From an uncultured Massilia sp. (GTDB lineage: Bacteria; Pseudomonadota; Gammaproteobacteria; Burkholderiales; Burkholderiaceae), in contig CAMPHU010000010.1 in NCBI GenBank assembly GCA_946886065.1, positions 1 to 44,881 on the forward strand: a stretch of 44,881 bases of DNA, read 5' to 3'. A model generated the notes under the pieces. That model saw nothing but the letters and a program-made list of their open reading frames with translations, searched no databases and was not told where the DNA came from. The translations under genes were made by a program, and so were the position numbers. Of the stretch, positions 32,376-42,330 are shown in pieces; the first letter of the stretch is position 1; each line of letters starts with the position of its first letter.

Positions 32376-34985
32376 ATGCCGACCCTGATCGTGTTTTGCC
32401 ATCTGCGCTGGGATTTCGTTTTCCAGCGCCCCCAGCACCTGATGACTCGCCTGGCGGAACACTATAACGTTCTCTTCGTCGAAGAGCCGGTGTACAGCGA
32501 GGGACAGGCACACCTGCAGAAAACGGCCGTCGCGCCGAACATCACGGTGTGCCGCCCGCATACCGCCATCCACGCACCGGGCTTCCACGACGACCAGATC
32601 CCGACCCTGCAGACCCTGCTGGCGGACCTGGTCCCGGACGGCGAACAGCCGATCGTCTGGTTCTACACCCCGATGGCCCTGCCGCTGCTGCAAGGCCTGC
32701 ACCCGTCCAGGGTCATCTATGACTGCATGGACGAACTGGCGGCGTTCAAGAATGCGCCCAAACAGCTGCTGCAACGCGAGAGCGCCTTGCTGAACATCGC
32801 CGACCTGGTCTTCACCGGCGGCCCGAGCCTGTACCAGTCCAAGCGCGACCGCCATGCCAACGCCCACTGCTTCTCGAGCAGCGTGGACGCGAAACACTTC
32901 CGCCAGGCCCAGGACCGCGACATCTCGCATCCGGACCAGGCCCACATCCCGCATCCGCGCCTGGGCTTCTACGGCGTCATCGACGAGCGCTTCGACACCG
33001 AGCTGGTGCGCGCCATGGCCGCCGCCCACCCGGAATGGCACATCGTGCTGGTCGGCCCGGTGGTCAAGATCGACCCGGCCAACCTGCCGAAGGGTCCGAA
33101 CATCCACTACATGGGCCAGCGCAACTACCCGGACCTGCCGAAGTTCCTGGCCGGCTGGGACGTCTGCCTGCTGCCTTTCGCGCTGAACGAGTCGACCAAG
33201 TTCATCAGCCCGACCAAGGTGCTGGAATACATGGCGGCCGAGCTGCCCTCGGTCTCGACCCCGATCACCGACGTCAAGGTGCCCTACGGCGACGTGGTGG
33301 CGATCGCCGAAGGCGCCCAGGACTATATCGCCGCCTGCGAGCGCATGCTGGCCATGACCGAGGGCGACAAGCTCAAGATGGCCAAGCGCATGCGCGAAGT
33401 GGTGGCCGGCACCTCCTGGGACCGCACCGCGGGCCGCATGCATGAGCTGATCCAGAACGTCGTACCTGGCAACAAGGCGCAGCGCCTGTCGGTGGCCAAC
33501 CCGGAAGCCCTGCCGGCCAAGGTCAACCCGCTGCCGGTGGCCAAGAGCGCCAAGTCCTCGTACCGCAACATCGTGATCGGCAGCGGCCCGACCGGCCTGT
33601 CGGCGGCCTACCACCTGGACGCCGATACGCTGGTGCTGGAGCGTAACGCCACCATCGGCGGCTGGTGCCGCTCGATCCAGGACAAGGGTTTCACCTTCGA
33701 CTACGCCGGCCACATCATGTTCTCGAACGACCCCTACGTGCTGAAGATGTACGACGTGCTGCTGGGCGATAACGTGCACTGGCAGAACCGCGAAGCCTGG
33801 GTCTACAGCAAGAACACATACACCCGCTATCCCTTCCAGGGCGCGCTCTACGGCCTGCCGCCCAAGGTCATCACCGAATGCGTGATGGGCGCCATCGAGG
33901 CGCGCTACGGCGACACCGCGGCGGACGAACTCGATGGCCGGCAGATCGACGACTGCTGCGCCGACGGCACCCTGGACGCCTGCAACACCGACAAGTCGGT
34001 CAAGGGCGAGGTGAAGAACTTCGAGCAGTTCATCTACAAGGTATGGGGCAAGGGCATCGCCAGGCATTTCGCCATCCCCTACAACAAGAAGATCTGGACC
34101 GTGCCGCTGAACGAGATGGAAACCTCGTGGCTGGGCGGGCGCGTGCCGCTGCCTAACCTGGAAGAGATCATCCAGGGCGCGCTGGAGCCGGTCGCCAAGC
34201 CGATGGGGCCGAACGCCCGCTTCGGCTACCCGCTCAAGGGCGGCTTCCAGGCCCTGATGAACGGCTTCCTGCCCCACATCCAGGGCAGGATCGAGACCAA
34301 TGCGGACGTGGTGCAGGTGCTGCCGCGCGAGCACGTGGTGGCGCTGGCCGACGGCCGCCGCTTCCGCTACGACCAGCTGGTGTCGACCATGCCGCTGCCG
34401 GAACTGATCCGCGTGATCGGCGACCAGGCGCCGGAAGAGGTGCGCGCGGCCGCCAAGGGCCTGCGCCACGTGTCGATCCGCTGCGTGAACATCGGCATCG
34501 ACCGTCCCAACGCGACCGACAAGCACTGGATCTACTATCCGGAAGACAGCATTTTCCACCGCATCTTCGTGCAGGGCAACGCCAGCCCGGAATGCAACCC
34601 GCCGGGCGGTTTCGGCTTCACCTGCGAGATCTCGTACTCGCCGCACAAGCCGCTGCCGCTCGATGGCGAGGCCCTGATCGCGCGCGCGATCGAGGATTGC
34701 CGCAAGGTGGGCATGATCCAGGAAGGCGACACCGTCCTGTGCGCCAACCAGGTCGACATGCCGATCGCCTACGTGCTGTATGACCACAACCGGGCGCGGA
34801 ACGTCGAGATCTGCAAGCAATGGCTGAAGCAGCACGACATCACGCTGGCGGGGCGTTACAGCGAGTGGGAGTACTACAACTCGGATCACGCCCTGCTGGC
34901 CGGCAAGAAGGCAGCGGAGGCGATCGGGGGCGGGGTGCACCAGACCGCGGCGTCGGCGAAGGCGGTGGGGGCGAAGGCGGATTAA
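32376..34985 (+). CDS. Fusion of a family-4-like glycosyltransferase and a UDP-galactopyranose-mutase-like flavoprotein
   Basis: This is an 869-residue cytoplasmic protein. Residues about 1-375 form a GT-B glycosyltransferase: LRWDFVFQRPQHLMTRLA opens it and FISPTKVLEYMAAELPSVST is the donor-binding region. After a short linker, residues from about 395 form a Rossmann FAD domain with GSGPTG at 402-407, LERNATIGGWCRS, and a substrate region (GYPLKGGFQALMNGFLPHIQ). These resemble UDP-galactopyranose mutase and related NAD(P)/FAD proteins. The pairing suggests one polypeptide that makes and transfers a furanose-type sugar for a surface polysaccharide; this is inference. The ATG at 32376 has a GAAAGGA site and begins the conserved domain. 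Confidence 0.9.
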   Translation: MPTLIVFCHLRWDFVFQRPQHLMTRLAEHYNVLFVEEPVYSEGQAHLQKTAVAPNITVCRPHTAIHAPGFHDDQIPTLQTLLADLVPDGEQPIVWFYTPMALPLLQGLHPSRVIYDCMDELAAFKNAPKQLLQRESALLNIADLVFTGGPSLYQSKRDRHANAHCFSSSVDAKHFRQAQDRDISHPDQAHIPHPRLGFYGVIDERFDTELVRAMAAAHPEWHIVLVGPVVKIDPANLPKGPNIHYMGQRNYPDLPKFLAGWDVCLLPFALNESTKFISPTKVLEYMAAELPSVSTPITDVKVPYGDVVAIAEGAQDYIAACERMLAMTEGDKLKMAKRMREVVAGTSWDRTAGRMHELIQNVVPGNKAQRLSVANPEALPAKVNPLPVAKSAKSSYRNIVIGSGPTGLSAAYHLDADTLVLERNATIGGWCRSIQDKGFTFDYAGHIMFSNDPYVLKMYDVLLGDNVHWQNREAWVYSKNTYTRYPFQGALYGLPPKVITECVMGAIEARYGDTAADELDGRQIDDCCADGTLDACNTDKSVKGEVKNFEQFIYKVWGKGIARHFAIPYNKKIWTVPLNEMETSWLGGRVPLPNLEEIIQGALEPVAKPMGPNARFGYPLKGGFQALMNGFLPHIQGRIETNADVVQVLPREHVVALADGRRFRYDQLVSTMPLPELIRVIGDQAPEEVRAAAKGLRHVSIRCVNIGIDRPNATDKHWIYYPEDSIFHRIFVQGNASPECNPPGGFGFTCEISYSPHKPLPLDGEALIARAIEDCRKVGMIQEGDTVLCANQVDMPIAYVLYDHNRARNVEICKQWLKQHDITLAGRYSEWEYYNSDHALLAGKKAAEAIGGGVHQTAASAKAVGAKAD

Positions 34986-35004
34986 TCGCTTCACCTTGAA
35001 TCGG

Positions 35005-35033
35005 AAAGCCGCAGGCGAGACCTGCGGCTTTTT
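35005..35033 (+). terminator. Rho-independent terminator of the glycosyltransferase fusion
   Basis: An 11-base perfect stem (AAAGCCGCAGG at 35005-35015 with CCTGCGGCTTT at 35021-35031) with loop CGAGA runs into a T-tract at 35029-35033. It lies 20 bases after the stop codon. This is a textbook intrinsic terminator. Confidence 0.9.
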
Positions 35034-35072
35034 CGTTGACGTTGCTGCGCATGCCGGTGGCTGAGGGGCGGA

Positions 35073-35102
35073 CTTGGGTCCCCGCCTTCGCGGAGATCCA
35101 AG
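35073..35102. repeat. REP-like extragenic palindrome
   Basis: A 13-base imperfect stem (35073-35085 with 35090-35102: one mismatch, one wobble pair) encloses the loop CTTC. It begins CTTGGGTCCCC and ends GATCCAAG. It shares CCCCGCC and GGAGAT/GGGGAT-type words with the element at 29180-29218, which suggests a dispersed repeat family. Confidence 0.5.
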
Positions 35103-35124
35103 TTGACCTTCCGCAGCGCCGCCA

Positions 35125-35173
35125 CAAAAAAGAGGCCGGCAGCCACGCCCCCGATAGAGCGCCGCCGCCGGCC
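35125..35173 (-). terminator. Probable terminator of the KGG-repeat gene
   Basis: Read on the minus strand, GGCCGGC (35173-35167) pairs with GCCGGCC (35140-35134) across a 26-base loop. Six T residues follow (35130-35125 on the complement). It lies about 35 bases after the stop of the KGG gene. The long loop lowers confidence. Confidence 0.5.
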
Positions 35174-35206
35174 CGGCCATCCCGTGCGAGGGATTACGGG
35201 AAGAAC

Positions 35207-35563
35207 TTAGCGGTTACCGCCGCCATTGCCGCCGCCCCGGCTGCCGCCGCTGCCACTCTGGCGGTTGCCGTCATTCTTGTGGCTCATGCGGCCGGCTTCG
35301 CGTGCCTCCTGCGAGTTGAACTCGTGGGCGTTGCCCGAGGCGTGGGCGGCGCGGCCGCCCTGCGAGGCGATTTCGCGCTGGCGTTGCGGGTCCATCGAGG
35401 CGAAGCCGCGGTTGCTGCCCGAGCCGCTCTGGCTGTTGCCCTGGCTGCCGCTCTGGCTGCTGCCGCTGGAAGAGCGGCCGCCCTGCGAGGCGATCTCGCG
35501 CTGCTGCTGCTTGTCCATTGCGCCGAAACCGCGCTTGCTGCTGCCTTGTTTGTTCGATGCCAT
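35207..35563 (-). CDS. KGG-repeat stress-induced protein
   Basis: This is a 118-residue hydrophilic, probably disordered protein. Two copies of a GF-A-MD-Q-QREIASQGGR unit (about residues 13-30 and 52-70) precede a third diverged unit (HEFNSQEAREAGRMS). They belong to the stress-induced acidophilic-repeat (KGG) family, as in E. coli YciG. Ser/Gly/Gln-rich linkers separate them, and a Gly/Asn/Arg tail ends the chain. Such proteins accumulate under stress and in stationary phase; their molecular role is unsettled. The ATG at 35563 has a strong AAGGAG site; an upstream in-frame ATG at 35587 lacks one. It lies head-to-tail downstream of the second mscS gene across about 180 bases. Confidence 0.9.
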   Translation of the reverse strand: MASNKQGSSKRGFGAMDKQQQREIASQGGRSSSGSSQSGSQGNSQSGSGSNRGFASMDPQRQREIASQGGRAAHASGNAHEFNSQEAREAGRMSHKNDGNRQSGSGGSRGGGNGGGNR

Positions 35564-35714
35564 GATCGTCTCCTTTATCGATGACACGGTAAGTGGAATG
35601 CCTGGCCGGGCGGCGGTGTGAGGGCAGCGCCGCCGGTGAGGCGTAAGTTCATGTTAGGACATGGACAAGGAGGCTGGAATAGGACCGGGCATCCCAGCCA
35701 TGTAGGAAGAGTCC

Positions 35715-35739
35715 GGCTAATTTCCCATCGCCATTAGCC
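35715..35739. repeat. Inverted repeat after the second mscS gene
   Basis: GGCTAAT at 35715-35721 and ATTAGCC at 35733-35739 form a perfect 7-base stem with an 11-base loop, just beyond the mscS stop. There is no T-tract on the minus strand, so it is a weak terminator candidate or an operator for the KGG gene. Confidence 0.35.
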
Positions 35740-35746
35740 ATATAAA

Positions 35747-36856
35747 TCAATGCCTTAACTCATCAACAGGCGTGCGCAGCGCATGCGGCAGCCAGCCGCC
35801 CGCCGGATCGGTCGGCGCGGCCACCCGGATCACCGAGAGCGGGTGCGCGAACTGGATGCGCTCGCGCTCGAAGGCGCGGTAGATCCCGAGCAGGATGGCC
35901 TGCTGGGCGTCCATGTGCAGGATGTAGTCGGGGCTCTTGAAGTGGTAAACGATCTCGAAGTCGAGCGACCATTCGCCATAGCGGAAGAAGTGGGCGCGCT
36001 CGTAGTCCACGTCCTGGCGCGCGCTGACGACGGCGCGCACCAGCTCGGGAATCCGCGTCAGCTGTTCCTCGCTGGCGCCGTAGGCCACGCGCAGGATGAA
36101 GGCCACGCGGCGCGACTGCATGCGCTTGTGGTTGTGGATGCGGCTCTTGAGCAGGTCGCTGTTGGAGAACACGATCTGTTCGCCGCCCAGGCCGCGCAGC
36201 CGGGTGGTCTTGAGGCCGATGTATTCGACCGCGCCGAGGGCGTCGCCGACGATGATGAAGTCGCCGATCTCGAAGGGCTTGTCGAGCATGATGGAGAGCG
36301 AGGCGAACAGGTCGCCCAGGATGTTCTGGGTAGCCAGGGCCACCGCGATGCCGCCGATGCCCAGGCTGGCCACCAGGGTGGTGATGTTGAAGCCGAAGTT
36401 ATCCAGCATCATCAGGAAGGCCACGGTCCACACCACCAGGCGCGCCATGAAGAACAGGATGGTGCTGGACGCCTTGCGTGCACCATCGCCGCCGGTCGCC
36501 AGGAACTGGGTGCGCCAGGCGCGCAGGCCGGAATCGCCCCAGACCGCCAGCTGCAGGATCAGCGCGGCCACGGCCACGCGCGAGACGATCAGGCGGTAGT
36601 TGTCGGCCAGGACCAGGAACATGCTGCCCAGGTAGACGCCGATGGCGAGCAGGAACACGAGGTAGGTCTTGGCCAGCATCTTGGTGACGAAGTCGTCCAG
36701 GCGGCCGGCGGTGCGCTGCGACAGCGCGTGCATCCTGCGCAGTGCGAACGTGCGGACCACATACATGGCGATGGTGCTGCCGATCGCGACCCCGGCCGCC
36801 ATCAACCAGTCTTGCAGCGCATTCCCCAACAAACTATCCGGTAACAGAAAATCCAT
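35747..36856 (-). CDS. MscS-family small-conductance mechanosensitive channel (copy 2)
   Basis: This 369-residue inner-membrane channel is a clear paralogue of the protein at 1159-2289. Hydrophobic segments occur near residues 15-38, 63-84, 88-107 and 130-152. The pore helix SLGIGGIAVALATQNILGD (about 164-182) and the beta domain starting DKPFEIGD follow. The two proteins share near-identical pore and hinge sequence but diverge in the N-terminal membrane region, where tension threshold and regulation usually differ. The ATG has an AAGGAG site at good spacing. It faces away from the Nudix gene across a 130-base divergent promoter region. Confidence 0.92.
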   Translation of the reverse strand: MDFLLPDSLLGNALQDWLMAAGVAIGSTIAMYVVRTFALRRMHALSQRTAGRLDDFVTKMLAKTYLVFLLAIGVYLGSMFLVLADNYRLIVSRVAVAALILQLAVWGDSGLRAWRTQFLATGGDGARKASSTILFFMARLVVWTVAFLMMLDNFGFNITTLVASLGIGGIAVALATQNILGDLFASLSIMLDKPFEIGDFIIVGDALGAVEYIGLKTTRLRGLGGEQIVFSNSDLLKSRIHNHKRMQSRRVAFILRVAYGASEEQLTRIPELVRAVVSARQDVDYERAHFFRYGEWSLDFEIVYHFKSPDYILHMDAQQAILLGIYRAFERERIQFAHPLSVIRVAAPTDPAGGWLPHALRTPVDELRH

Positions 36857-36927
36857 GCATTGCTCCTTGTACAGCCAAGCGTGTCAAGGCGCTAGTGTGC
36901 GGTGCGCGCGGCCAACAGCGCGCACAA

Positions 36928-36957
36928 TTGACAAGCTTGTTCGCCGCCCGATACATT
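36928..36957 (+). promoter_or_regulatory. Sigma-70 promoter candidate of the Nudix gene
   Basis: A perfect -35 TTGACA at 36928-36933 and TACATT at 36952-36957 are separated by 18 bases. A start near 36964 would leave a short leader of about 23 bases to the ATG at 36987. It is among the best promoter matches in the window. Confidence 0.58.
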
Positions 36958-36986
36958 GAACCTTTGCATCGTTCGAGCTTCCCGGC

Positions 36987-37429
36987 ATGTCGACATTCAC
37001 GGTTTCCTGCGGCACCCTGGTAGTCAATCCCCGGGGCGAGCTGCTGCTCTGCCATGTCACCGACACCCCCAGGTGGGATATCCCGAAGGGCATGCGCGAC
37101 CCCGGGGAAACCGAGCTCGAGGCGGCAGTGCGCGAGCTGCGCGAAGAGGCGGGCCTGGTGTTCGACCCCGCGGCCTTCCAGGACCTGGGGCCCTTCGACT
37201 ACCGCCGCGACAAGCGCCTGCACCTCTATCTGGTGCGCTCGGGGCCGGAGCTCGACGATCTCGGCCACCTGCATTGCAGCAGCTACTTCCCGCACCACGC
37301 CACCGGGGCGCCGACGCCGGAAATGGACGGCTACCGCTGGGCCACGCGCGAGGAGGTCGCGCGCCTGTGCTGGCCGCGCATGGCCGGCGTCCTGCTCGGC
37401 ATCGATTGGGAGCGCGGGCTGGCGCCGGC

Positions 37430-37433
<4 letters not shown>
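36987..37433 (+). CDS. Nudix hydrolase
   Basis: This is a 148-residue cytoplasmic enzyme. The Nudix box is complete: Gly35, then five residues, Glu41, seven residues, then REL-REEAGL (GxxxxxExxxxxxxREUxEEXGU). This predicts Mg-dependent cleavage of a nucleoside diphosphate linked to another group; the substrate is unknown. GTLVVNPRGELLLCHV and WDIPKGMRDPGE match the (di)adenosine-polyphosphate or MutT-like branches. The length is typical. The ribosome site is weak and the leader short. The last four bases overlap, tail to tail, the end of the hybrid kinase. Confidence 0.92.
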
Positions 37434-39796
<2,363 letters not shown>

Positions 39797-39986
39797 GTGG
39801 GCGTCTGGTCGGAGCCGGGCGGAGCGGCTCCATGGCTGTGATCACTTGGACAATCTAAGCGGCTGTCCCCGCGCTGTCAACGTCTCATTTGCACCACCCG
39901 CGCCGGGTATCCGCGGCGGGCAGTGCGCCCTGTTTTGGGCTTTGCCGTTAGTATCTTTTTCGCTGGTAGCAGCACAGGAGAAGAGC

Positions 39987-40832
39987 ATGGAAGCAAGGAT
40001 GGAAACAAGTACCGCGGCCCACTATGACGTGGCCGGGATCATGGGCGGCCTGTACGGCGACGGCATCATCGCCTGCCGCGGCGCCTTCGAGCGGGTCTGG
40101 GTCGAGCGCCTGGCGGCCGACATCGCCGGGCTGTTCGAGGAGGCGCGCGCCCGGCCGGGCGGCGCGCTGGAACGCGGCCCCAACCGTTACTACGTCGAGG
40201 TCCACCCGGAACGGCTCTCGGGATTCGTCGAGCTCGTCACTCACCCCTGGGTGACCGCGGTCTGCCGCGCGGTGCTGGGGCCGGACTACAAGATCGTCGA
40301 AGTCGGCTTCGACGTGCCGGGACCGGGGGCGATGCACCAGCCCTGGCACCGCGATTTCGCGGCGCCGCCCGAAACCCTGATCGGCCGGCGCCTGAGTTCG
40401 CTCGCCTTCAACATCACGACGGTCGACGTCACCGAGGACATGGGGCCCTTCGAAATCGCGCCGGGCACCCAGTGGGACGAGCTGGCGGGCGGCGATCCGA
40501 TGTTTCCCCCGCAGGGGACCTGGGCGCGCTACGAGCAGCGCGCCCAGCGCAAGATGCCGCAGATGGGCGACATCTCGGCGCGCTCGGCCCTGACCATCCA
40601 CCGCGGCACGGCCAACCAGTCGACGCGCTCGCGGCCGGTGCTGGTGCTCGGGACCGAGGCGCCGGACTGCACCAGCCTGGTCAAGCACGACCTGCAGGTC
40701 TCGCGCGCCTTCCACGCCAGCCTGCCGCTGGAAGTGGCGCGCCACCTGAACTGCCGCGTGGTCGACCAGCTGGAGCCGATCTGCCAGGCGCATACGATCG
40801 AGGGCCTGCGCATGGGCCTGTCGATGGGGTAG
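39987..40832 (+). CDS. Phytanoyl-CoA dioxygenase (PhyH) family protein
   Basis: This is a 281-residue protein of the Fe(II)/2-oxoglutarate-dependent dioxygenase superfamily. The iron ligands are visible as H121-x-D123 in WHRDF and His205 in TIHRGTANQS. Arg214/Arg216 are candidates for 2-oxoglutarate binding. GPFEIAPGTQWDE is the family's 'G-x-x-x-x-PGSH' region with Thr-Gln in place of Ser-His. PhyH proteins hydroxylate diverse small molecules; the substrate here is unknown. The ATG at 39987 has an AGGAG site. It stands alone in its direction and converges on the next gene. Confidence 0.88.
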   Translation: MEARMETSTAAHYDVAGIMGGLYGDGIIACRGAFERVWVERLAADIAGLFEEARARPGGALERGPNRYYVEVHPERLSGFVELVTHPWVTAVCRAVLGPDYKIVEVGFDVPGPGAMHQPWHRDFAAPPETLIGRRLSSLAFNITTVDVTEDMGPFEIAPGTQWDELAGGDPMFPPQGTWARYEQRAQRKMPQMGDISARSALTIHRGTANQSTRSRPVLVLGTEAPDCTSLVKHDLQVSRAFHASLPLEVARHLNCRVVDQLEPICQAHTIEGLRMGLSMG

Positions 40833-40846
40833 CGGAAAGCGGGGAA

Positions 40847-40872
40847 GCCGCGCACCGGAAACGGCGCGCGGC
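40847..40872. terminator. GC-rich hairpin between convergent genes
   Basis: GCCGCGC at 40847-40853 pairs with GCGCGGC at 40866-40872 over a 12-base loop, in the 46-base gap between the dioxygenase stop and the end of the next gene. There is no T-tract, so function as a terminator is uncertain. Confidence 0.35.
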
Positions 40873-40878
40873 GCAGGA

Positions 40879-41157
40879 TCATTCTTCGCCGGCGGGTTTT
40901 TCCGGCACAGGCTGGGACGGCACCGGTGTCTTGAGGCCTTCGGGGATGGCGTCGGCGATGCCGTTTTTCGGGCCCTGGCCCACGCGGCGCGCTTCGTCGG
41001 ACTGCTGGTCGAGGCTCACTTCCTCGGCCACGTCGAATCGGCCATCCTCGGCGCCGCCCTCGCCGGGCAGCATGTTGTCGGAGCGCTTGTCTTTCCCGCC
41101 ACCGAGGACCTCGGCGAAGGGTTCCTTGTCGTCGGGAGACGGTTTGGGGTCGGCCAT
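40879..41157 (-). CDS. Small acidic hydrophilic protein, unknown function
   Basis: This 92-residue protein is rich in Asp, Glu, Lys, Pro and Gly, with no hydrophobic core or membrane segment (MADPKPSPDDKEPFAEVLGG at the start and VPEKPAGEE at the end). It looks intrinsically disordered. A very good GGAGG ribosome site seven bases before the ATG supports expression. No family is recognised. Its composition resembles other small stress-related proteins in this window, but that is only an impression. Confidence 0.7.
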   Translation of the reverse strand: MADPKPSPDDKEPFAEVLGGGKDKRSDNMLPGEGGAEDGRFDVAEEVSLDQQSDEARRVGQGPKNGIADAIPEGLKTPVPSQPVPEKPAGEE

Positions 41158-41223
41158 GCTGTCCTCCTGGAATCAATTTGGGTTGCCCCGATTATCCCTT
41201 AGCCCCTCCGCGCCGGGCGCACG

Positions 41224-41505
41224 CTACCGCCCCTTGTCCTTCTGCGGCAGGTTCTTTTCCAGGATCGCCCAAAGGATCAGGCCGTAGGCCAGCAGGCGGA
41301 TCAGGTAGTGCAGCGGCGAATCCTCGCCGCCCTGGTCGCGCAGCACCGCATACAGCCGGTGCACCCCCTGGATCGCGAACGACATCGCGAACCACAGGAA
41401 AAAGCGGTCGGACGAGCTGCGCCAGAAGCGGATGAAGAACAGGGCGATGGTCAGCGATGCCATCGCGATGGCGCCGCTGAGGAGATCGTTCATTGGGTCA
41501 ATCAT
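41224..41505 (-). CDS. DUF5985-type small membrane protein (second copy)
   Basis: This is a 93-residue membrane protein with three hydrophobic segments (about 9-27, 36-48 and 68-84). Its pattern FFIRFWRSSSDRFFLWFAMSF recalls the DUF5985 family. The start ATG overlaps the stop of the preceding DUF5985-type gene by eight bases; an ATG four codons later is possible. It is related in layout to its upstream neighbour (small, three segments, R-T/S-x-R-x-x-x-F-x-W core), so the pair probably arose by duplication and may form a heteromer. The function is unknown. Confidence 0.82.
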   Translation of the reverse strand: MIDPMNDLLSGAIAMASLTIALFFIRFWRSSSDRFFLWFAMSFAIQGVHRLYAVLRDQGGEDSPLHYLIRLLAYGLILWAILEKNLPQKDKGR

Positions 41506-41755
41506 TTTCGTAGATCAAACCATACAAGAGGAGCAGGCAGGCGAGCAGGGCGCTGATCAGCCGCAACAGCATGAAATCCACTGCCGGGAACACGACCTTG
41601 TCCAGCAACAGGAACAGGTTATTGATGGTCATGACCGCGAAGCAGGAGCCGCTCCAGAACAGCAGGCGGTAGCGGGTTCGCCGGTAGCTGCTGAACAGCA
41701 GTCCGGCGCAGGCCAGCGAGGTCAGGATGCAAAGGGTGTAGATGATCTCACCCAT
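41498..41755 (-). CDS. DUF5985-type small membrane protein (first copy)
   Basis: This is an 85-residue membrane protein with three hydrophobic segments (about 3-22, 31-50 and 58-82). YRRTRYRLLFWSGSCFAVM is the conserved loop and second segment. An AAAGGA site precedes the ATG. It begins one base after the stop of the winged-helix-like gene and overlaps the second DUF5985-type gene, so the three form an operon. Its role is unknown. A regulator plus two membrane proteins would fit a small membrane-stress module, which is inference. Confidence 0.82.
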   Translation of the reverse strand: MGEIIYTLCILTSLACAGLLFSSYRRTRYRLLFWSGSCFAVMTINNLFLLLDKVVFPAVDFMLLRLISALLACLLLLYGLIYEND

Positions 41756-41756
41756 A

Positions 41757-42149
41757 TCAGGTGTCCTTTCGCAAGCGGAAGGCGTCGGCGAACTTCTGCG
41801 CCTTCCGGTCGAGGGTGGAATGGATCAGGTGGGTCACTTCCACCAGGTGCCTGGCATACATTTCGGCAAGACGATCGATCAGCTCGCGCAGCGCTTCGGT
41901 GGCGGGCGCATAGCAATAGGCATCGGCGGCCGGCGGCTCGCACAGGCGCGCCATTCCGGCGGTGCACAGCTCGTCGAGCAGGCCCTGCGCGACCTTCTCG
42001 CGGATGTAAAGCCGTCTGGCCAGCGCCGCGCCATCCCAGTGCTGGCCGGGCGAGGCGCGCAACAGGAGCAGGGCTTCCAGGAACGGTACGGAGGGCACGC
42101 TCGTCAGGACGAAGCGCCGCAGGTCCTCCGGGATCTCCGCGTGTGTCAT
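41757..42149 (-). CDS. Hypothetical protein with a winged-helix-like N-terminus
   Basis: This is a 130-residue soluble protein. Residues about 20-70 (VPFLEALLLLRASPGQHWDG, then ALARRLYIREKVAQGLLDEL) read as helix-helix-recognition helix, followed by a small wing, as in compact winged-helix DNA-binding proteins. The C-terminal half is a single long charged helix with a His/Leu heptad (LIDRLAEMYARHLVEVTHLI), suited to dimerisation. No family is assigned with certainty. It leads the operon with the two DUF5985-type genes and could regulate it. The ATG has only a weak ribosome site. Confidence 0.75.
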   Translation of the reverse strand: MTHAEIPEDLRRFVLTSVPSVPFLEALLLLRASPGQHWDGAALARRLYIREKVAQGLLDELCTAGMARLCEPPAADAYCYAPATEALRELIDRLAEMYARHLVEVTHLIHSTLDRKAQKFADAFRLRKDT

Positions 42150-42159
42150 GCGTGAATCA

Positions 42160-42197
42160 TGTGTTTCCGTGAAGGAAATTTTTGATTAGAAAACACA
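42160..42197. repeat. Spaced inverted repeat in the AT-rich divergent region
   Basis: TGTGTTT at 42160-42166 and AAACACA at 42191-42197 are perfect inverted arms 24 bases apart, in a strikingly AT-rich block (42176-42215). They lie between the winged-helix-like operon and the nuclease gene. It is a possible operator for autoregulation. Confidence 0.4.
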
Positions 42198-42271
42198 GAT
42201 TTTAAATCATTCCTTTTTGCAATGCACTTTCAATCGTGCGCGCACGCGGATTCGCATCGCTCATCGGCATT

Positions 42272-42300
42272 TTGGGCCCTGGATTGCGGTCGGCTAAAAT
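42272..42300 (+). promoter_or_regulatory. Sigma-70 promoter candidate of the nuclease gene
   Basis: TTGGGC at 42272-42277 and TAAAAT at 42295-42300 have the optimal 17-base spacer. The inferred start near 42307 is about 24 bases before the ATG at 42331. Confidence 0.5.
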
Positions 42301-42330
42301 GGCCGCACCAAACCTTTGAGTTCGATCATC

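Noticed and set aside
32295..35180. A 961-codon minus-strand open frame opposite the glycosyltransferase fusion
   Set aside because: It is a His/Gln/Val/Arg-rich shadow without domains. The plus-strand gene has a clear ribosome site and intrinsic terminator.
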